Positions 33,045-40,963 of a stretch of DNA of 64,000 nt are shown here, in pieces. The notes under the pieces were generated by a model. That model worked only from the letters and a program-made list of their open reading frames with translations. It was not told where the DNA came from and did no database searches. The position numbers and the translations under genes are program-made. How positions within the stretch are numbered: position 1 is the first letter of the stretch; every line of letters starts with the position of its first letter. The stretch is from Pseudomonas marginalis (lineage in GTDB: Bacteria > Pseudomonadota > Gammaproteobacteria > Pseudomonadales > Pseudomonadaceae): the NCBI RefSeq assembly GCF_001645105.1, contig NZ_LKEG01000057.1:32752-96751 (forward strand), read 5' to 3'.

Positions 33045-33974
33045 TCAATCTTCCAGGGCACGGACGCGTTGCATGCGCTTCTGCTCCACCGGGGCATCCG
33101 CCACCTGCAACTCAAAGTCAAAATCAATCTGCGCAAACCGCCCTTCCACGCCAAACTCGCGCGCCAGCTGCGGATCCTCACTGAAGCGAATCTCGGCGAT
33201 CAACTCATCCCGCGTCGCGTAGGCAAAATCATCATGCAGGTACGGGTCGTTCGAGAGGTTGATCTGCGTGGTCAGGTGCCGATGCCCCGGCGCCGAAATG
33301 AAGAAGTGGATATGCGCCGGCCGCTGCCCGTGGCGCCCCAGTTGATCGAGCAACTGCTGAGTCGGCCCGGTCGGCGGGCAGCCGTAGCCGGATGGCACGA
33401 TACTGCGGAATCGGTAGTTGCCCTGGGCATCGGTCTCGATGCGTCGGCGCAGGTTGAATTCGGATTGCGTCGGATCAAACCACGAATACGTACCGCCGGT
33501 GTTGGCCTGCCACACGTCCACAATCGCCCCCGCCAACGGCTTGCCGTCGGTGTCGCGCACCTGCCCACGCATGAACAGCGGCACCGCGTCGTCCTGGCCA
33601 TCGTCCAGCCGCGCCTCGACCTTCGATAACGGCGCACCGGCCACATACAGCGGGCCTTCGATAGTGCGCGGGGTGCCGCCGGATTTACCGGCTTCTTCAT
33701 CAGCGGCGTCCATCAGCAAGTCCAGATAATGCTCCAGGCCCAGCCCGGCGGCGAGCAGACCGGCTTCCTGGTGCTTGCCCAGCTCATTGAGGTAATTGAC
33801 CGCCTTCCAGAACTCTTCCGGGGTCACGTCGAGGTCTTCGATGATGTTCACGGTGTCGCGCAGGATCCTATAGATCAGCGCCTTGGTGCGCGGGTTGCCG
33901 GCGTCGTTAAGGTTGCCGCTGGCTTCTTCGAGAAACTGTTGGGCATGGGCAGTCTGGGACAGTCGGGTGGACAT
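33045..33974 (-). CDS. catA: Catechol 1,2-dioxygenase CatA
   Basis: 309 residues, intradiol dioxygenase. The four ferric-iron ligands are Tyr163 (GTYSWFD), Tyr197 (PSGYGCP), His221 and His223 (RPAHIHFF). The N-terminal helical linker (1-105) forms the dimer. It opens catechol, the product of AntABC, to cis,cis-muconate. Third gene of the catBCA operon, 41 bp after catC. Confidence 0.97.
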   Translation of the reverse strand: MSTRLSQTAHAQQFLEEASGNLNDAGNPRTKALIYRILRDTVNIIEDLDVTPEEFWKAVNYLNELGKHQEAGLLAAGLGLEHYLDLLMDAADEEAGKSGGTPRTIEGPLYVAGAPLSKVEARLDDGQDDAVPLFMRGQVRDTDGKPLAGAIVDVWQANTGGTYSWFDPTQSEFNLRRRIETDAQGNYRFRSIVPSGYGCPPTGPTQQLLDQLGRHGQRPAHIHFFISAPGHRHLTTQINLSNDPYLHDDFAYATRDELIAEIRFSEDPQLAREFGVEGRFAQIDFDFELQVADAPVEQKRMQRVRALED

Positions 33975-34015
33975 GGTGCATTCCTCATCTTGTCATTATT
34001 GGGTGCATCACCGAC

Positions 34016-34306
34016 CTAGCGGTCGTCCTCATGGATCGACGACGGGTGCCGGCACAGAGCGTTCACTTCGATGGCCATGTAGGGGTAAAGCGGCAGTTGC
34101 ATCAGCAGGTCGTGCAGCTCTTGCACGCTGTCGACGTCGAACACGCTGTAGTTGGCGTAGTGCCCGGCGATGCGCCACAGGTGGCGCCACTTACCTTGCT
34201 CCTGCAGCCGCTGCGCCAGCGCTTTTTCGTCAGCCTTGAGGCTGGCAGCGCGCTCGGGGCTCATGTCGACGGGCAGGTTCACGGTCATTTTTACGTGGAA
34301 CAACAT
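34016..34306 (-). CDS. catC: Muconolactone delta-isomerase CatC
   Basis: 96 residues, ferredoxin-like fold that assembles into a decamer. N-terminus MLFHVKMTVNLPVDMSPERA; conserved GKWRHLWRIAGHYANYSVFD and PYMAIEVNALCRHPSSI. It converts muconolactone to 3-oxoadipate enol-lactone. Second gene of catBCA; 12 bp after catB. Confidence 0.96.
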   Translation of the reverse strand: MLFHVKMTVNLPVDMSPERAASLKADEKALAQRLQEQGKWRHLWRIAGHYANYSVFDVDSVQELHDLLMQLPLYPYMAIEVNALCRHPSSIHEDDR

Positions 34307-34318
34307 GGCAGGTGCCTC

Positions 34319-35446
34319 TTAGTGTTTGTCACGACGGAAGAACGCCAAACGCTCTTCATCGATGGCCAGGCCCAGGCCCGGTGCATTGGAGACATGCAGT
34401 TGGAAATCGCGGTACACCGGTGGCTCGGTGAGGATGTCTTCGGTGAGCAGCAGCGGGCCGAACAGTTCGGTGTCCCACGCCAGTTTGTTCAGCGTGAGGA
34501 AAGCATGCGCCGACGCCAGGGTGCCGATGCCACCTTCGAGCATGGTGCCGCCATACAGGCCGATCCCCGCTGCCTCGGCAATCGCCGCGGTGCGCAACAC
34601 CGCGCGCGGGCCGCCGTTCTTGGCGATCTTGAGGGCGAACACCGACGCCGCGCCTTCGCGGGCCAGGTTGAACGCATCCTCGACACACTCGATGGATTCA
34701 TCCGCCATGATCGGCGCCGGGCTCGACAGATTAAGCCGCGCCATGCCGCCACGGTTGTTGCGTGAGATGGGCTGTTCGATCAGGTCGATGCCGTTGTCGC
34801 CGAGCACCTTGCACGCCCGCAGTGCCACTGCTTCGTCCCAGGCTTGATTGACGTCAACGCGCACACTGGCGCGGTCACCCAAGGCCTTTTTGATCGCGAG
34901 CACATGGGCCAGGTCATGTCTGACTTCGCCAGCACCGATTTTCAATTTGAAGATGCGATGGCGGCGCAGGTCGAGCATCTTTTCCGCCTCGGCAATGTCC
35001 TTTTCGGTGTTGCCGCTGGCCAGGGTCCAGGCCACCGGCAGTGCCTCGCGCACGCGGCCACCGAGCAGTTCGCTGACCGGTAGGTTCAGGCGCTTGCCAA
35101 GGGCATCGAGCAAGGCGCTTTCGATACCGGACTTGGCAAACGTGTTGCCACGGATGCTGCGCTCCAGGCGCAACATGGCGGCGTTGATATTGCTGGCGTT
35201 CTGGCCGATCAGCAGCGGCGCGAAGTGGCGGTCGATGTTGACCTTGATGCTGTCGGGGCTTTCATTGCCGTAGCTCAGGCCGCCAATGGTGGTGGCTTCG
35301 CCGATGCCCTCGATGCCGTCGGCGCAGCGCAGGCGGATAACCACCAGGGTCTGGTTTTGCAGGGTGTGCATCGCCAGCGTGTGCGGGCGAATGGTCGGGA
35401 GGTCGACAATGATCGTGTCGATCGACTCGATGGGGCAAATCGGCAT
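34319..35446 (-). CDS. catB: Muconate cycloisomerase CatB
   Basis: 375 residues, enolase superfamily. Catalytic Lys167 and Lys169 (FKLKIG), metal ligands Asp198, Glu224 and Asp249, and Lys273 (ALKIAKNG) are all present. It turns cis,cis-muconate into (+)-muconolactone. The open frame runs far upstream, to 36610, antisense to catR; the ATG at 35446 gives the family length and matches MPICPIESIDTIIVDLPTIR. First gene of catBCA, divergent from catR. Confidence 0.96.
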   Translation of the reverse strand: MPICPIESIDTIIVDLPTIRPHTLAMHTLQNQTLVVIRLRCADGIEGIGEATTIGGLSYGNESPDSIKVNIDRHFAPLLIGQNASNINAAMLRLERSIRGNTFAKSGIESALLDALGKRLNLPVSELLGGRVREALPVAWTLASGNTEKDIAEAEKMLDLRRHRIFKLKIGAGEVRHDLAHVLAIKKALGDRASVRVDVNQAWDEAVALRACKVLGDNGIDLIEQPISRNNRGGMARLNLSSPAPIMADESIECVEDAFNLAREGAASVFALKIAKNGGPRAVLRTAAIAEAAGIGLYGGTMLEGGIGTLASAHAFLTLNKLAWDTELFGPLLLTEDILTEPPVYRDFQLHVSNAPGLGLAIDEERLAFFRRDKH

Positions 35447-35532
35447 GGCTATACCCGCTGGGTTATTTTTAGGTTTGAGCCGATTCTGTCCCTTATCTTT
35501 AAAGGCTTCCAATATAGAATGGGTCTCAAGCA

Positions 35533-35547
35533 ATACCCGCAAGGTAT
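35533..35547. promoter_or_regulatory. CatR recognition site
   Basis: ATACC-CGCAA-GGTAT is a perfect palindrome holding the LysR T-N11-A signature (T35534, A35546). It lies 14 bp before the catR start and about 87-101 bp before the catB start, the geometry of a LysR regulator that represses its own gene and activates the divergent operon. P. putida CatR has a comparable recognition site; activity here is inferred. Confidence 0.7.
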
Positions 35548-35560
35548 GAAAGGAGCCATT

Positions 35561-36436
35561 ATGGAACTGCGTCACCTGCGCTATTTCCAGGTGCTGGGGG
35601 AAACCCTGAATTTCACCCGCGCCGCCGAACGCCTGCACATCGCCCAGCCGCCGTTGAGCCGACAGATCCAGCAATTGGAGGATGAGCTGGGCGTCATTTT
35701 GCTCGAACGTAGCCGACCGCTGCGGCTGACCGAGGCCGGGCGGTTTTTCTATGAACACGCCAATGCGCTGCTGGAACAACTGAACAAGGTCTGCGACAAC
35801 ACGCGACGTATCGGCCTGGGTGAAAAGACCTGGCTGGGCATCGGCTTTGCGCCTTCGACCCTGTACGGCGTGCTGCCGGAATTGATTCGGCGACTGCGCA
35901 GCCATGAGGCGCTGGAGCTGGAGTTGGGGCTGTCGGAAATGACCACCTTGCAACAGGTTGAAGCGCTCAAGGCTGGGCGGATCGATGTGGGGTTCGGGCG
36001 GATTCGTATCGACGACCCGGCCATTGTCCAGCGCGTGCTGGTCGAGGACCGGCTGGTCGCCGTGCTGCCGGCTGGCCACCCGCTGCTGGGCGCGCCGGCC
36101 ACGCTGGCTCAACTGGCCGCCGAACCGTTTGTGCTCTACCCCGGCAACCCGCGCCCCAGCTATGCCGACCATGTGATCGCGCTGTTTGATGCCCATGGCT
36201 TGGGCCTCAAGGTGGCGCAGTGGACCAACGAGTTGCAGACCGCCATCGGCCTGGTCGGCGCCGGCATGGGCGTGACGCTGGTACCCGCCTCGGTGCAGGT
36301 GCTGCACCGCGCGGATATTGGCTATACGCCGATTGTGGAAGCCACGGCGACGTCGCCGATCATTCTCAGCCGGCGGGTGCATGATCAGTCGCCGGGGTTG
36401 AGTCATTGCCTGCAACTGGTGGAAGAACTGATCTGA
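35561..36436 (+). CDS. catR: CatR, LysR-family activator of catBCA
   Basis: 291 residues. MELRHLRYFQVLGETLNFTR and LHIAQPPLSRQIQQLEDELG (HTH) are characteristic of the CatR/BenM group; effector domain from about 90 (TWLGIGFAPSTLYGVLPELI). CatR responds to cis,cis-muconate. The ATG at 35561 follows AAAGGAGCC; an open frame from 35225 is antisense to catB. Divergent from catB. Confidence 0.95.
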   Translation: MELRHLRYFQVLGETLNFTRAAERLHIAQPPLSRQIQQLEDELGVILLERSRPLRLTEAGRFFYEHANALLEQLNKVCDNTRRIGLGEKTWLGIGFAPSTLYGVLPELIRRLRSHEALELELGLSEMTTLQQVEALKAGRIDVGFGRIRIDDPAIVQRVLVEDRLVAVLPAGHPLLGAPATLAQLAAEPFVLYPGNPRPSYADHVIALFDAHGLGLKVAQWTNELQTAIGLVGAGMGVTLVPASVQVLHRADIGYTPIVEATATSPIILSRRVHDQSPGLSHCLQLVEELI

Positions 36437-36464
36437 GATGTCCCACACACTGAAGATCCAATGT

Positions 36465-37445
36465 TTAACTACCGCGCACACGCTTGCGCTGCAACGTCTG
36501 GCTCGGCGACTCATCGAACAGCTTGCGGTACTCCGCCGAGAACCGTCCCAGGTGGGTAAAGCCCCAGCCCAGGGCGATCTCGGAGATGGTGCGGGTGGAG
36601 CCGTGCTCAAGGATTTCCTGGCGCACGGCGCCTAGCCGGTACTTCTTCAAATAGGCCATGGGCGACAGGGCGAAGTATTTGCGAAAGGCATCGAACAGCT
36701 TGAACCGCGACACCCCCGCAGCAGCTTCCAGGTCTTCCAGGTGCACGGCTTCGCGGGCGTTGTCGTGGATGTACTGGCGCGCACGGATCAGGTAATGCGG
36801 CAGTTTCACCCCCAGGACATCGCGCAGTTCTTCGGAGTAGTTGTTCGGCTGGGCCAGGATCAGGCCCTTGATCAGCGAGCTTTCCAGGTCACGGGTAAAG
36901 GCAGCCTGCTCATACAGCTCGCTGCCGTGCTCCAGCTCGGCGATGAAGTAACGCGCCATGCGCCACCACGACGCCGACGCCCCCTCTACCGCGTCCATCA
37001 CCGACTCAAAGCGCAACGGCGCTTCAATGGGCCGTTGCAGCAAACCTTCCAGCGACTCACTCATGGCCGCGCGCGTGATCACCACCTGCAACTTGCGGCA
37101 GTCGCCGGAGATCGCGAGCACCTGATGCTCGTTGGGCGAGATGATCACGCCCTGGTCGCGGTTGGAACTCAGGCGCTCACCGTTCTTGCTCAGCTCCTGC
37201 TCACCCACCAGGGGCAGGCTCAGGCTGTAGCTGCTGAAGTGCTCGGCGTCTTCGATGTCGATGGTCACGTCCGTGCCGTACTCGATCACGCCCAGGGTGG
37301 TGGCGCGGGACTTGAACACGTTGGCACTGTGGTGAAAACGCAGGCGCTCAGGCGTGGCGGTGGCCAGGCGATGGGGCCCGCAAATGCCGGACATCCAGCT
37401 GCGGGCGCCTTCCAGGTCGAAGCGTTGAATCGTTTGGCTGCTCAT
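36465..37445 (-). CDS. antR: AntR, AraC/XylS-family activator of antABC
   Basis: 326 residues. An N-terminal effector domain (to about 210) with LSLPLVGEQELSKNGERLS and a C-terminal double HTH: LEDLEAAAGVSRFKLFDAFR and TISEIALGWGFTHLGRFSAE, then YRKLFDESPSQTLQRK. Divergent from antA over 311 bp with repeated GGATA motifs. AntR-type proteins activate anthranilate dioxygenase genes with anthranilate; identity is by neighbourhood and family. Start at 37445; the frame is open to 37541. Confidence 0.9.
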   Translation of the reverse strand: MSSQTIQRFDLEGARSWMSGICGPHRLATATPERLRFHHSANVFKSRATTLGVIEYGTDVTIDIEDAEHFSSYSLSLPLVGEQELSKNGERLSSNRDQGVIISPNEHQVLAISGDCRKLQVVITRAAMSESLEGLLQRPIEAPLRFESVMDAVEGASASWWRMARYFIAELEHGSELYEQAAFTRDLESSLIKGLILAQPNNYSEELRDVLGVKLPHYLIRARQYIHDNAREAVHLEDLEAAAGVSRFKLFDAFRKYFALSPMAYLKKYRLGAVRQEILEHGSTRTISEIALGWGFTHLGRFSAEYRKLFDESPSQTLQRKRVRGS

Positions 37446-37539
37446 CAGGGTGCACCCACGGCGGTTAGGCTGTTGCGCGCTCTGGCGGCGCGTCGTTGGT
37501 GTAGGACAGCAAGTAATGCGCCACGCCAGCGCAATGGCC

Positions 37540-37692
37540 ACTGGGTGGATAGCAACGGTCGATTAAGTGGATAAGAAGCGGTCTTTTCCGACAATTGCCC
37601 TGCCAGACAGTAGCGCATCCCGTCACCGTGCTGCACCGGGTTGGGTATTTGCTGCCCATTTTTCGGCCCAGGTTCCCCCATTAAGCGGATAG
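37540..37692. promoter_or_regulatory. antR-antA control region with three GGATA repeats
   Basis: The 311-bp divergent spacer (37446-37756) contains no gene. Three related direct repeats occur: ACTGGGTGGATAG (37540-37552), ATTAAGTGGATAA (37562-37574) and ATTAAGCGGATAG (37680-37692). The first two are spaced by 22 bp, two helical turns. XylS-type regulators recognise TGCA-N6-GGNTA half-sites, and the GGATA part fits. The third repeat is about 65 bp before the antA start. Confidence 0.55.
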
Positions 37693-37756
37693 CCCGCGCC
37701 CTGCCCCGCTGCCTCTAATAAACCACCGATTAGCCCCTATCAAAAAGGTGCCTCCC

Positions 37757-39148
37757 ATGAGTGGTGCAAGAAGCGTCGAGCAGTGGAAAACGTTTATCGA
37801 AGGCTGCCTGGACTTTCGCCCGGCAGACGAAGTATTCCGTATCGCCCGCCACATGTTCACCGAGCCGGAACTGTTCGATCTGGAGATGGAACTGATCTTC
37901 GAAAAGAACTGGATCTATGCCTGCCACGAAAGCGAACTGGCCCATAACCACGACTTCGTAACGATGCGCGCCGGGCGCCAGCCGATGATCATCACCCGCG
38001 ATGGCGAAGGCCAGCTCAATGCGCTGATCAACGCCTGCCAGCACCGTGGCACCACCCTGACGCGGGTCGGCAAAGGCAACCAGTCCACCTTTACCTGCCC
38101 GTTCCATGCCTGGTGCTACAAGAGCGATGGCCGACTGGTGAAGGTCAAGGCGCCGGGGGAATACCCGGAGGGCTTCGACAAAGCCACACGCGGCCTGAAA
38201 AAGGCGCGTATCGAGAGCTACAAAGGCTTTGTGTTCATCAGCCTGGACGTGAAGGGCACCGACAGCCTGGAAGACTTCCTGGGCGATGCCACCGTGTTCT
38301 TCGACATGATGGTCGCGCAGTCCGCTACCGGTGAGCTGGAAGTGCTGCCCGGCAAATCCTCCTACACCTACGACGGCAACTGGAAACTGCAGAACGAAAA
38401 CGGCCTGGACGGTTATCACGTCAGCACCGTGCACTACAACTACGTGGCCACGGTGCAGCATCGCCAACAGGTGAACACCGAGCATGGCGCTAGCGCAGGC
38501 AGCACCCTGGACTACAGCAAGCTTGGCGCCGGCGACGCCAACACCGATGACGGTTGGTTCGCCTTCAACAACGGCCATAGCCTGTTGTTCAGCGACATGC
38601 CCAACCCCAGCGTGCGCTCCGGCTACGCCACCATCATGCCGCGCCTGATTGAAGAACACGGCCAGCAAAAAGCCGAATGGATGATGCACCGCCTGCGCAA
38701 TTTGAATATCTACCCGAGCCTGTTCTTTCTCGACCAGATCAGCTCGCAACTGCGCATCATCCGCCCCGTGGCGTGGAACAAGACCGAGATCATCAGCCAG
38801 TGCCTGGGGGTGAAAAACGAGTCTGACGCCGACCGTGAAAACCGCATTCGCCAGTTCGAGGATTTCTTCAACGTGTCCGGCATGGGCACGCCGGATGACC
38901 TGGTGGAGTTCCGCGAAGCCCAGCGCGGTTTCCAGGGCCGGCTTGAACGCTGGAGCGATATCTCACGCGGCAGCCACCGCTGGGAAACCGGCCCCACGCC
39001 GAACAGCGAAGCCATCGGCATCCAACCGGCGATGACCGGCACCGAATTCACCCACGAAGGCCTCTATGTGAACCAGCATCGCAACTGGCAGCAGTTCCTG
39101 CTCAAGGGCCTCGATAACCAAGCGCTGAAATTGCGGGAGGTGGAATGA
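37757..39148 (+). CDS. antA: Anthranilate 1,2-dioxygenase large subunit AntA
   Basis: 463 residues, Rieske non-heme-iron oxygenase alpha subunit. The [2Fe-2S] ligands are Cys94/His96 (NACQHRGTTL) and Cys114/His117 (TCPFHAWCY); the mononuclear iron ligands are His221 and His226 with Asp219 bridging (NGLDGYHVSTVH). With AntB it hydroxylates anthranilate at C1/C2, yielding catechol, CO2 and ammonia. BenA is the close alternative; the kyn neighbourhood and AraC regulator favour AntA. Overlaps antB by 4 bp. Confidence 0.93.
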   Translation: MSGARSVEQWKTFIEGCLDFRPADEVFRIARHMFTEPELFDLEMELIFEKNWIYACHESELAHNHDFVTMRAGRQPMIITRDGEGQLNALINACQHRGTTLTRVGKGNQSTFTCPFHAWCYKSDGRLVKVKAPGEYPEGFDKATRGLKKARIESYKGFVFISLDVKGTDSLEDFLGDATVFFDMMVAQSATGELEVLPGKSSYTYDGNWKLQNENGLDGYHVSTVHYNYVATVQHRQQVNTEHGASAGSTLDYSKLGAGDANTDDGWFAFNNGHSLLFSDMPNPSVRSGYATIMPRLIEEHGQQKAEWMMHRLRNLNIYPSLFFLDQISSQLRIIRPVAWNKTEIISQCLGVKNESDADRENRIRQFEDFFNVSGMGTPDDLVEFREAQRGFQGRLERWSDISRGSHRWETGPTPNSEAIGIQPAMTGTEFTHEGLYVNQHRNWQQFLLKGLDNQALKLREVE

Positions 39149-39639
39149 TGAATGCGCAATTGCAGTACCAGATCGAGCAGTTCTTCTACCGCAAGTCCGA
39201 GCTGTGCGATGCGCAGGACTGGGACGCCTATGTGCAGCTGTTCGACCCGCAGAGTGAATTCCACCTGCCGCAGTGGGACTCGGAACACGTCTACACCCGC
39301 GACCCCAAGCGCGAGATGTCGCTGATCTATTACGCCAACCGTTCGGGCCTGGAAGACCGCGTATTCCGCCTGCGCACCGGCAAGGCGGCGTCGGCCACGC
39401 CGATGCCGCGCACGTTGCACCTGATCAACAACGTGCGCATCGCCGAGCGGACGGAGGGCACGCTGGAGGTGAAACTGAACTGGCACACGCTGTTCTATCG
39501 CCTGGCCACGTCGGAGCAGTTTTACGGCCACGCCACTTACACCCTCAAGCCTGATGGCGACAGTTGGTTGATCACCCGAAAGCACGCGCTGCTGCTCAAC
39601 GACACCATCAACTCGGTGCTGGATTTTTATCACCTCTAA
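39145..39639 (+). CDS. antB: Anthranilate 1,2-dioxygenase small subunit AntB
   Basis: 164 residues, beta subunit of the aromatic-ring dioxygenase family (NTF2-like fold): YQIEQFFYRKSELCDAQDWD, REMSLIYYANRSGLEDRVFR and C-terminal LLLNDTINSVLDFYHL. It is structural. Its ATG lies in the ATGATGA overlap with antA, so translation is coupled; a second ATG follows at once at 39148. Confidence 0.93.
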   Translation: MMNAQLQYQIEQFFYRKSELCDAQDWDAYVQLFDPQSEFHLPQWDSEHVYTRDPKREMSLIYYANRSGLEDRVFRLRTGKAASATPMPRTLHLINNVRIAERTEGTLEVKLNWHTLFYRLATSEQFYGHATYTLKPDGDSWLITRKHALLLNDTINSVLDFYHL

Positions 39640-39647
39640 AGCGCCCT

Positions 39648-39850
39648 TGTTGTGGTAGTGAGCGGGCTTTTTGTGGTGGTGATCGGGCTTGTTGTGGTGA
39701 GCGGGCTTGCCCCGCGCTGGGGCGCGCAGCGGCCCCTGGTGCAGGCACTACGGCTTGACTGGAGAAATGCGGTGACTTTATTGGGGCCGCTACGCGCCCC
39801 AGCGCGGGGCAAGCCCGCTCACTACAAAAAGCCCGCTCACCACAACAGGC
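39648..39850. repeat. REP cluster within the ant operon
   Basis: A large palindrome between antB and antC: TTGTGGTGAGCGGGCTTGCC (about 39692) and GGCAAGCCCGCTCACTACAA (about 39810), with GGGGCGCGCAGCGGCCCC / GGGGCCGCTACGCGCCCC inside. Additional partial REP copies flank it on both sides (GTGGTAGTGAGCGGGC at about 39654, GCCCGCTCACCACAAC at about 39830). No gene is present in the ~245-bp gap. Confidence 0.88.
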
Positions 39851-39884
39851 CGTGCGTACGTCATAAATAGGCAGAGAACAACAC

Positions 39885-40892
39885 ATGAATCACAAAGTGG
39901 CCTTCAGTTTTGCCGACGGCAAGACCCTGTTTTTCCCGGTGGGCGCGAATGAAATCCTGCTGGATGCAGCGCTGCGCAACGGCATCAAGATCCCCTTGGA
40001 TTGCCGCGAAGGGGTGTGCGGCACCTGCCAGGGCCGCTGCGAATCCGGCGACTACAGCCAGGACTATGTGGATGAGGAAGCCCTCTCCAGCCTCGACCTG
40101 CAACAACGCAAAATGCTCAGTTGCCAGACGCGGGTGAAGTCCGATGCGACGTTCTATTTCGACTTTGATTCGAGCCTGTGCAATGCGCCGGGACCGGTGC
40201 AGGTACGTGGCACGGTGAGCGCGGTACGGCAGGTGTCGACCAGTACGGCGATCCTGCAGGTGCAGTTGGATCAGGCGCTGGATTTTCTACCGGGCCAATA
40301 CGCACGGCTGTCGGTACCTGGCACGGACAGTTGGCGCTCGTATTCCTTCGCCAACCTTGCGGGCAATCACTTGCAGTTTTTGGTGCGGCTGTTGCCCGAC
40401 GGGGTGATGAGCAACTACTTGCGCGAGCGCTGCCAGGTGGGCGATGAGCTGTTGATGGAAGCGCCCCTGGGCGCCTTCTACCTGCGTCACGTCACCAAAC
40501 CCTTGGTGCTGGTGGCAGGCGGAACCGGGTTATCGGCCTTGCTGGGCATGCTCGACGAACTGGCCGCCAATGGCTGCGACCAACCCGTGCACCTCTACTA
40601 TGGCGTGCGCGGTGCCGAGGACTTGTGCGAAGCGGCGCGCATCCAGGCCTACGCCTCAAGCATCGCGGACTTCCGCTACACCGAAGTCCTTAGCGCCCCC
40701 TCAGCGGATTGGCCCGGCAAGCGCGGCTACCTGACCGAGCATTTTGACTTGGCCGAATTGCGGGACAGATCGGCGGATATGTACCTGTGCGGTCCCCCGC
40801 CAATGGTCGAATCCGTCCAACAATGGCTGGCGGATCAGGCACTTGATGGCGTTCAGTTGTATTACGAAAAGTTCACGCAGAGTAATATCTGA
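39885..40892 (+). CDS. antC: Anthranilate 1,2-dioxygenase reductase AntC
   Basis: 335 residues. Plant-type [2Fe-2S] ferredoxin domain with Cys40, Cys45, Cys48 and Cys80 (LDCREGVCGTCQG and LSCQTRV), an FAD domain with WRSYSFANL, and an NADH domain with LVAGGTGLSALLGML and MYLCGPPPMVESVQ. It passes electrons from NADH to the Rieske centre of AntA. Read in the same direction as antAB but after a ~245-bp REP block, so its relative expression may be reduced. Confidence 0.93.
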   Translation: MNHKVAFSFADGKTLFFPVGANEILLDAALRNGIKIPLDCREGVCGTCQGRCESGDYSQDYVDEEALSSLDLQQRKMLSCQTRVKSDATFYFDFDSSLCNAPGPVQVRGTVSAVRQVSTSTAILQVQLDQALDFLPGQYARLSVPGTDSWRSYSFANLAGNHLQFLVRLLPDGVMSNYLRERCQVGDELLMEAPLGAFYLRHVTKPLVLVAGGTGLSALLGMLDELAANGCDQPVHLYYGVRGAEDLCEAARIQAYASSIADFRYTEVLSAPSADWPGKRGYLTEHFDLAELRDRSADMYLCGPPPMVESVQQWLADQALDGVQLYYEKFTQSNI

Positions 40893-40963
40893 CCCTCAGC
40901 ACTTCTGAGGGGCTGATGCGGCGTGCACTCAACCCTGAGAAAAACAAGTAGAAGGGAATGTTA

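Noticed and set aside
34319..36610. 763-codon open frame on the minus strand covering catB and more
   Set aside because: Only the last 375 codons are CatB; the upstream part is antisense to catR and has no protein character.
37757..40892. Benzoate dioxygenase genes (benABC) instead of antABC
   Set aside because: Family is the same, but the AraC regulator, the kyn neighbourhood and lack of benD favour anthranilate. Not excluded entirely.
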